A stretch of DNA of 11,275 bases from Pollutibacter sp044353505. GTDB taxonomy: Bacteria; Bacteroidota; Bacteroidia; Chitinophagales; Chitinophagaceae. The notes beneath the pieces are model-generated. The model was not told where the DNA came from. It saw only the letters and a list, made by a program, of their open reading frames with translations, and made no database searches. This document shows, in pieces, positions 6,835-11,275 of the stretch (positions are counted from its first letter, which is position 1; every line of letters begins with the position of its first letter). The stretch spans positions 1 to 11,275 of the forward strand of contig JBILBU010000052.1 in assembly GCA_044353505.1 (NCBI GenBank). The letters are read 5' to 3'. The position numbers and the translations under genes are program-made.

Positions 6835-8152
6835 TATATCAAGAGGCATTGACTGGACTTTAATCATCGTCTATATCATGCTTGTGCTGGCGGGTGTTGC
6901 AAGTATTTTTGCAACAACTTATCGGGATGAATCTGTGATTCAAGGATTCTTATCATTCAAGACAGATTATAGCCGACAGCTTTTATATTTTGGAATCAGT
7001 GCGGTACTGGCGACATTTATTTTACTGACCGACAGTAAGTTTTTTACTGCCACAGCCAATATATTTTATTTTTTCGGTCTCATTCTCTTGTTGCTTGTAT
7101 TTCCCTTCCATACCGAAGTGAAAGGAACAGAATCAATTATTCGTTTTTCTGGATTCCAGCTTCAGCCTGCAGAACTCTGTAAAGTATTTGTCAATTTAGC
7201 ACTCGCAAAATACCTTTCCTCAGTTGATATTAATTTCAAAAAAATTCGTTCACAACTCATCGCAGCTTCGTTGGTTTTAGTTCCGGCCCTAATTACTGTT
7301 TTTCAAAGTGAAACAGGGTTAGCACTTGTATATCTTTCCTTTTTTCTTGTGATGTACCGCGAAGGCCTGCCTTCTGCTATTTTGGTAGTTGCTGCTTCGG
7401 TGGCGGTATTGGTGATCTTGACCTTGTTGATCGATCAGAATATACTGGCCATTCTGTTAACAGTCTCTGCCCTGTTGTTTTTGTACATCACAAGGAGACA
7501 AATTAAACGCAATAAATCGATTGTATATCTTGTTGTATCCATTTGGGTTGTTGCCGTAGGTATTCAACGATTTGCGGTGCCTTATTTCTTCAGCAATATT
7601 CTTAAGCCTTATCAGGTTCAAAGAATATACGCAACAGTTGGAAAGGACATCAGTGTGGATACAGAAAACATGACTGAAGAAGAGCTCAAGAAGATGGAGG
7701 ATAAGAAGAGAGCAGGAAATTATAATGTGAAACAGAGTAAGATTGCAATTGGCTCTGGTGGATTTTTTGGTAAAGGACTGATGAAGGGAACACAGACACG
7801 TTATGACTTTGTTCCAGAACAAAGAACGGATTTTATTTTCTGTACAATTGGAGAAGGCTTTGGTTTTATGGGAAGTATCGTGCTGCTCGGACTCTATCTT
7901 TTTATGTTGTTCAGGATTATCAATATTGCAGAGCGGCAAAGAAGTACATTTTCCAGGTCGTATGCCTATGGCGTTGCCTCCGTTTTGTTCTTTCATATTT
8001 TCGTTAATATTGGAATGACAGTTGGAATTGTTCCAGTGATTGGGATACCGCTGCCGTTTATGAGCTATGGCGGAACATCATTAATTACCTTTACCGTGTT
8101 GCTGTTTATTTTAATCCGCCTTGATGCCGACCGACAAATGACATTGCGCTAA
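6815..8152 (+). CDS. rodA: RodA, SEDS-family peptidoglycan glycosyltransferase
   Basis: Polytopic membrane enzyme that polymerises lipid II into glycan strands for elongation as the partner of PBP2. Hydrophobic helices run through the 445 residues, and SEDS hallmarks are present: QLQPAELCKVF (115-125), QSKIAIGSGGFFGKG (307-321), FVPEQRTDFIF (332-342) and PLPFMSYGGTSLI near the C-terminus. E. coli RodA has 370 residues. Much of the excess is an extra hydrophobic stretch before residue 250 and a charged insertion at about 277-302 (TEEELKKMEDKKR) in the large periplasmic loop. In E. coli that loop holds the catalytic Asp of the DPLGAGY segment. The usual QPDxGT motif reads QSETGL (164-169). The start at 6815 overlaps mrdA by 20 bases, so translation is probably coupled. 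The MBL-fold gene follows after 18 bases. Confidence 0.94.
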   Translation: MKNKSFDISRGIDWTLIIVYIMLVLAGVASIFATTYRDESVIQGFLSFKTDYSRQLLYFGISAVLATFILLTDSKFFTATANIFYFFGLILLLLVFPFHTEVKGTESIIRFSGFQLQPAELCKVFVNLALAKYLSSVDINFKKIRSQLIAASLVLVPALITVFQSETGLALVYLSFFLVMYREGLPSAILVVAASVAVLVILTLLIDQNILAILLTVSALLFLYITRRQIKRNKSIVYLVVSIWVVAVGIQRFAVPYFFSNILKPYQVQRIYATVGKDISVDTENMTEEELKKMEDKKRAGNYNVKQSKIAIGSGGFFGKGLMKGTQTRYDFVPEQRTDFIFCTIGEGFGFMGSIVLLGLYLFMLFRIINIAERQRSTFSRSYAYGVASVLFFHIFVNIGMTVGIVPVIGIPLPFMSYGGTSLITFTVLLFILIRLDADRQMTLR

Positions 8153-8170
8153 TTAGTTTTAATTGGAAAA

Positions 8171-8929
8171 ATGAAAATAATCCCCCTGTCTGAAGGTTCC
8201 TTTACAGTAGATCAAACCAAAAAGTTTATACCATATATCCCTCAAAGAGATACGCTTCAGGAAAGAACCAAAGGAAGTTTACTTGTTGAAATTCAACCCT
8301 TTCTTATAGTCACAACGAATGATATAATCCTTCTCGATACGGGTCTTGGATTTTCCGAGGAGGGTGTTCTACAGCTTTATAATAACCTCGCCAAACATGG
8401 GATTTCTCCTTCTGATGTTACCAAAGTGATCATGAGTCATTTACATCGAGATCATGCTGGCGGACTCTCCGTTGCAGATCCTTTCTCTGGCCTTCACTAT
8501 CTTTCATTCCCGCAAGCAGATCATTATATTCAGGCCAAGGAGTTAAATTATGCGCTGAGCGGACAGAGCTCTTCCTATGACAGTTCCAAACTTTCATTTT
8601 TGGCCAATCATGAAAAAGTTCATCTATTGGATGATCGCGGAGATATTGATCAGTATATATTTTTTGAACTCAGCGGTGGACATTCTCCTTTTCATCAAGT
8701 GATTAAAATTCTAGAAGGCAGTCAAATTCTATTTTTTGGCGGTGATGAAGCACCTCAACTTCAGCAAATGAAAACCAAGTTTATTGCGAAGTATGATTTT
8801 GATGGCAAAAGGGCAATGGAGTTAAGGCAGCAGTGGTGGAGTATTGGAATGGCTGAGGAATGGACCTTTCTATTTTATCACGATATCAAGGTTCCCTACT
8901 TCACGATGAAAAGTGAATTGAGTGTATAA
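8171..8929 (+). CDS. Metallo-beta-lactamase-fold hydrolase
   Basis: Probable cytosolic two-metal hydrolase of the MBL superfamily, 252 residues with no signal peptide or membrane helix. The complete metal-ligand set is visible: HLHRDH with H90, H92, D94 and H95, then H171 in SGGHSPFH, D192 in GGDEAP and H237 in YHDIKVPYF. The IILLDTGLGF strand before the HxHxDH motif is typical. The overall pattern, with an opening MKIIPLSEGSFTVD and a C-terminal HD, resembles the quorum-quenching-lactonase and general hydrolase branch rather than true beta-lactamases or RNases. The substrate cannot be read from sequence. It begins 18 bases after rodA and is most likely cotranscribed as the last gene of the run, but no role in elongation is implied by its motifs. 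Confidence 0.88.
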   Translation: MKIIPLSEGSFTVDQTKKFIPYIPQRDTLQERTKGSLLVEIQPFLIVTTNDIILLDTGLGFSEEGVLQLYNNLAKHGISPSDVTKVIMSHLHRDHAGGLSVADPFSGLHYLSFPQADHYIQAKELNYALSGQSSSYDSSKLSFLANHEKVHLLDDRGDIDQYIFFELSGGHSPFHQVIKILEGSQILFFGGDEAPQLQQMKTKFIAKYDFDGKRAMELRQQWWSIGMAEEWTFLFYHDIKVPYFTMKSELSV

Positions 8930-8931
8930 AG

Positions 8932-8952
8932 AGTAGTAGTTTTCTTACTACT
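8932..8952 (+). other. Small hairpin after the MBL-fold gene
   Basis: Inverted repeat AGTAGTA (8932-8938) and TACTACT (8946-8952) with a 7-base loop, three bases after the MBL stop codon. It lacks a following T-run and is AT-rich, so it is a poor intrinsic terminator. It could stabilise the 3' end of the plus-strand transcript, or be chance. Confidence 0.3.
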
Positions 8953-8960
8953 AGTTGCCT

Positions 8961-8995
8961 TAAAAAAAAGAGGCTAGCTCTAAAAAGAGCCAGCC
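8961..8995 (-). terminator. Intrinsic terminator for the minus-strand operon
   Basis: On the minus strand a 9-base stem (8995-8987 with 8980-8972, one mismatch) closes a six-base loop. It is followed within two bases by a run of eight T residues (8968-8961). It lies 54 bases past the stop of the Spy-like gene, where the sigma/anti-sigma run should end. Read on the plus strand the hairpin is not followed by T residues, so it should act mainly in the minus direction. With the small hairpin it accounts for the structure seen in the 119-base convergent gap. Confidence 0.75.
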
Positions 8996-9048
8996 GTTGC
9001 TAACCTATGAAAAACACCGCGTTGAAATTACATTATAAAAAATTGTAT

Positions 9049-9480
9049 TCAAAACCCTTTTTTCCTGGGCTCTAATTGGCGCTTTTCGACCTGTCTTTTT
9101 TGAAATTCCCTCCTCACAAGCGTTTTAAACTCATCCTCTGCTCCAAAGACCCTATTTGCCCGATCTTGGCTGATTACCCTTGTGAAATCCTCTCTATATT
9201 TCTTTCTGAGGTCAAGCATTCGCTGCTGTTTCTCAAGCTGATCATTGCCAGTTTTGTCCCTTGCCACGCCTTTTATATCATTTCTGTATTGGTTGAAAAC
9301 AGGCCAAAATTTTTGAGCCTCATCCGGACTTAAGTTTAGCTCTTTGGTGATAAAGGCCATTTCCATGGCCTGAATCTTTCTAAGATCAGCCAATTTCCTT
9401 TCTTGATCTGATTTCAAGGGCTGCGCTTCTACCAATGAAGTGGAGAGCATGATGAAGATAAACAAGTACAACTGTTTCAT
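9049..9480 (-). CDS. Small exported Spy/CpxP-like protein
   Basis: A 143-residue protein with a clear signal peptide (KQLYLFIFIMLSTSLVEA, probable cleavage after A19), so it should be periplasmic. The mature part is helical and highly charged. LNLSPDEAQKFWPVFNQY (48-65) and LRKKYREDFTRVISQDRANRVF (91-112) recall the two LTxxQ-type helices of Spy/CpxP proteins, which bind unfolded proteins or stress sensors in the envelope. The similarity is of pattern only, and a Bacteroidota-specific family is equally possible. The C-terminus is basic (QKRQVEKRQLEPRKKGF). It starts 26 bases after the anti-sigma candidate and is the last gene before a terminator, so it is probably cotranscribed with the sigma factor. 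It could be a target or a modulator of that system. Confidence 0.6.
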   Translation of the reverse strand: MKQLYLFIFIMLSTSLVEAQPLKSDQERKLADLRKIQAMEMAFITKELNLSPDEAQKFWPVFNQYRNDIKGVARDKTGNDQLEKQQRMLDLRKKYREDFTRVISQDRANRVFGAEDEFKTLVRREFQKRQVEKRQLEPRKKGF

Positions 9481-9506
9481 ATTGGATCTATCTAATTATA
9501 ATTCAA

Positions 9507-10163
9507 TTAGTTAAGTAAATTTTTCTGATCATTTATGTCATTGAGGGTCATGTATTGAGCAATCCCGTTTTCGGAAAGCTCAGTAAGCATCTCCCCAATT
9601 GTTTCACTGTCTAGGTCAACTAACGCATTACTCTCAGTTTCTATCAGGTCATCCTTATTGGATTCAATACCCAGGTCTTCATCATAGCTAAGATAGGATT
9701 CCACTGCATCAATTGAGAAATCTGATTGAGGAATTTCTTTTGATCCAAGATTAATCTGCTCTCTTTCGGTCCAATCTGAAAAGAAAAATACCGATACCAA
9801 TAACCCGATTACACAAGCAGCTGCTGCATAGCGAACGATATGGCGTAAGCTGAATGTATTAAAGGTCTGGGTTGTTGGGTGATTCACTTCAAAATCTTGG
9901 AAATAGCCCTTTGGTAGGGTATAGGGGTTTTCCTTTTTTATTGAATGAAGCAGGGGAGACAGCAATTCAAGCTCTGACTGTTGGTTCGTGTATTCCTGAT
10001 GAATACGAAGCCTGATTTTTTCTGGAAAGGTTTGGAAATAGTCTGTCGGGACTAAAAACGGGGTGTTTTTGGGTAGGTCACCAACGGCTGGGCTGATGGC
10101 GGATAATTCATTAGCGATATCGACGTTTCTTTTCGTCATAGTGGTTAGACTACTGCTTTTCAC
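9507..10163 (-). CDS. Probable anti-sigma factor, single-pass membrane protein with duplicated N-terminal motif
   Basis: The gene follows the ECF sigma factor by six bases and encodes a protein with a soluble N-terminal part (1-108), one membrane helix (about 109-129) and a very acidic C-terminal part (130-218). That is the layout of membrane anti-sigma factors, with the N-terminus binding sigma in the cytosol. No zinc-type HxxxCxxC motif exists; the only cysteine, C117, is in the membrane. Instead residues 19-46 and 64-91 form an ungapped internal repeat with 11 of 28 identical positions, centred on PFLVPTDYFQTF and PYTLPKGYFQDF. The given start is a GTG. An in-frame ATG at 10139 would remove eight residues and is equally credible; the ATG at 10165 is out of frame and meets a stop at once. 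Function is inferred from context; membrane topology and the repeat are directly visible. Confidence 0.65.
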   Translation of the reverse strand: MKSSSLTTMTKRNVDIANELSAISPAVGDLPKNTPFLVPTDYFQTFPEKIRLRIHQEYTNQQSELELLSPLLHSIKKENPYTLPKGYFQDFEVNHPTTQTFNTFSLRHIVRYAAAACVIGLLVSVFFFSDWTEREQINLGSKEIPQSDFSIDAVESYLSYDEDLGIESNKDDLIETESNALVDLDSETIGEMLTELSENGIAQYMTLNDINDQKNLLN

Positions 10164-10169
10164 ATAAGT

Positions 10170-10721
10170 TTAATGGTGAAGCATATATTCTTCTATTTTC
10201 TTCACCGCGTAATGATAGCTTGCCTTCAAGGCCCCTACAGAAGTATCAAGAATCTGACTAATCTCCTCATAAGGCATCTCTTCGAAATACCTCAAGTTGA
10301 ACACGAGTTTTTGCTTATCAGGCAGTTGTTGAATGGCCAGCTGAAGCTTCCACATGGTCTTATTTTCATCAAACCCACTCTCACTGTATAATGTATTTTC
10401 AAGGGATTCGCTCAGGTCATCAAATGATACAGACGCAGTTCTTTTTTGTTTTTCAAGGAAGCTGAGGGATTCATTTACTGCTATTCGATACAGCCAAGTG
10501 AACAATTGGGAATCTTCTCTAAAACTTTCCAGTCCCTTCCACGCTTTTATAAACACATTTTGCATGACGTCGTCTGCGTCTTGGTGACTCACAACCATCC
10601 GTCTTATTTGCCAATAAATTCGTTCCTGGTATTTTTTTACTATCGCCGTAAATGCCTGATCCCGTTGTTTATCTTCCTTGAAGAGTCGAACCAATGCATT
10701 GTCTTCGATGTCTTGTGCCAT
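10170..10721 (-). CDS. ECF-family RNA polymerase sigma factor
   Basis: A 183-residue sigma-70 family protein of the extracytoplasmic-function group, which has only regions 2 and 4. Region 2 (about 20-90) includes DADDVMQNVFIKAWKGLESFR (48-68) and the -10-recognition stretch FTWLYRIAVNESLSFLEK. An acidic linker (99-120) leads to region 4 (about 125-178), whose helix-turn-helix reads YEEISQILDTSVGALKASYHYAVKKI (151-176) after LPDKQKLVFNLRYFE. It directs RNA polymerase to a small regulon. Next downstream are the putative anti-sigma factor (six bases) and the exported Spy-like protein, suggesting control by an envelope signal. It lies 38 bases after the transketolase gene. No convincing promoter is seen in that gap, so it may be read from upstream or from a site inside the transketolase gene. 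The target promoters are unknown. Confidence 0.95.
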   Translation of the reverse strand: MAQDIEDNALVRLFKEDKQRDQAFTAIVKKYQERIYWQIRRMVVSHQDADDVMQNVFIKAWKGLESFREDSQLFTWLYRIAVNESLSFLEKQKRTASVSFDDLSESLENTLYSESGFDENKTMWKLQLAIQQLPDKQKLVFNLRYFEEMPYEEISQILDTSVGALKASYHYAVKKIEEYMLHH

Positions 10722-10759
10722 ATTGGTTTTGGTGGGCGATTAGCCATTCTTCAAGCAAA

Positions 10760-11275
10760 TCATTTTTTTCTTGAGATTGACTTTTCTGCGGCAGCAACAA
10801 TAAATTCTGTATCCAGGCCGTATTTAGTTAATAGTTGTGTTGGGGTTCCACTTTCACCAAAAGTATCTTGTGTTCCAATCATTTCAATCGGAATTGGGAA
10901 TGATTTAGCAGCAGTTTGTGCAATGCTGTCTCCCAATCCTCCAAGTACATTATGCTCTTCTGCAGTTACGGCACATCCTGTTTTTTTGATGGATGCAATT
11001 ATTGCTGCGGTATCTAACGGTTTGATCGTGTGGATATTAATTACATCAGCGTGAATTCCTTTTGCTTTAAGTATTCTAGCTGCTTCAATGGATTTCCAAA
11101 CCATATGTCCGCATGCAAAAATGCTTACGTCTGATCCTTCAGCAAGTGGTTGAGCTTTGCCAACTACAAACGGTTCATCTGGGTTGGTGAAGATTGGCCA
11201 GACAGGTCTGCCAAAGCGCAGGTATACCGGCCCCTCATATTCAGCTATGGCAATGGTTGCTGCCTTTGTTTGGTT
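10760..11275 (-). CDS. Transketolase, C-terminal subunit (split form), 5' end beyond the window
   Basis: The last 171 residues of a transketolase-type protein. The readable part starts in the end of the pyrimidine-binding domain (EGPVYLRFGRPVWPIF, the family's GPxYxRxxR pattern). The C-terminal domain follows, with VINIHTIKPLD and EEHNVLGGLGDSIAQ. The spacing and short C-terminus fit the stand-alone C-terminal subunit of a two-gene transketolase (about 310-320 residues), in which case the N-terminal subunit gene would lie upstream. A full-length transketolase is not excluded. The enzyme would move two-carbon units between sugar phosphates in the pentose phosphate pathway using thiamine diphosphate. 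The frame is open to position 11275, so the ATG at 11104 is internal and not the start. It precedes the sigma-factor gene by 38 bases. Confidence 0.88.
   Translation of the reverse strand, partial: NQTKAATIAIAEYEGPVYLRFGRPVWPIFTNPDEPFVVGKAQPLAEGSDVSIFACGHMVWKSIEAARILKAKGIHADVINIHTIKPLDTAAIIASIKKTGCAVTAEEHNVLGGLGDSIAQTAAKSFPIPIEMIGTQDTFGESGTPTQLLTKYGLDTEFIVAAAEKSISRKK

Noticed and set aside
7457..7996. Open frame of 179 codons antisense to rodA
   Set aside because: It lies wholly inside rodA on the opposite strand and has a low-complexity Cys/Asn/Ser-rich composition typical of a shadow frame. It has no recognisable motif.
8932..8952. Plus-strand intrinsic terminator after the MBL-fold gene
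   Set aside because: The stem is seven AT-rich pairs and is followed by AGTTGCC instead of a T-run, so it is kept only as a low-confidence hairpin.
10446..11054. Open frame of 202 codons on the plus strand across the sigma-transketolase junction
   Set aside because: It runs antisense to two well-conserved genes and covers their intergenic gap only by chance. No family features are visible.

Overview
The window reads as chromosomal DNA of a member of the Bacteroidota, probably near Chitinophagaceae or a related Chitinophagia/Sphingobacteriia lineage. The phylum call rests on promoter boxes of the Bacteroidota type (TAnnTTTG with an upstream TTG), weak Shine-Dalgarno sequences, the style of the MreB, PBP2 and RodA proteins, and an ECF sigma factor followed by a zinc-less membrane anti-sigma candidate. 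The family-level guess is from memory of sequence style and is tentative. Gene density is high. There are no mobile elements, RNA genes or CRISPR arrays, and no gene-free gap exceeds about 120 bases.

Layout. (1) Positions 1-862, minus strand: most of a POT/PTR2 proton-coupled peptide transporter whose C-terminus lies beyond the left edge. (2) An 85-base divergent intergenic region with a strong plus-strand promoter for purD and a weaker opposing one. (3) Positions 948-8929, plus strand: seven co-directional genes, purD, mreB, mreC, mreD, mrdA (PBP2), rodA and a metallo-beta-lactamase-fold hydrolase. The mreC/mreD and mrdA/rodA pairs overlap. Candidate promoters lie before mreB and before mrdA. 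(4) A convergent intergenic region, 8930-9048, with an intrinsic terminator for the minus-strand genes. (5) Positions 9049-11275, minus strand, in transcription order: the C-terminal subunit of a split transketolase (5' end beyond the right edge), an ECF sigma factor, a single-pass membrane protein that is probably its anti-sigma factor, and a small exported protein resembling Spy/CpxP.

How the genes work together. The mreBCD-mrdA-rodA block is the complete core of the cell-elongation machinery. MreB filaments with MreC and MreD position and activate the RodA glycan polymerase and the PBP2 transpeptidase for side-wall peptidoglycan synthesis. PurD makes a purine precursor and is transcribed ahead of this block. 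The MBL-fold enzyme closes the block and has no evident link to elongation. The sigma, anti-sigma and Spy-like genes look like a self-contained envelope-stress module. No wholly unfamiliar system stands out. The best candidates for something undescribed are the anti-sigma candidate, which lacks a zinc motif and carries an internal 28-residue duplication, and the unusual charged loop in RodA next to its presumed catalytic site.
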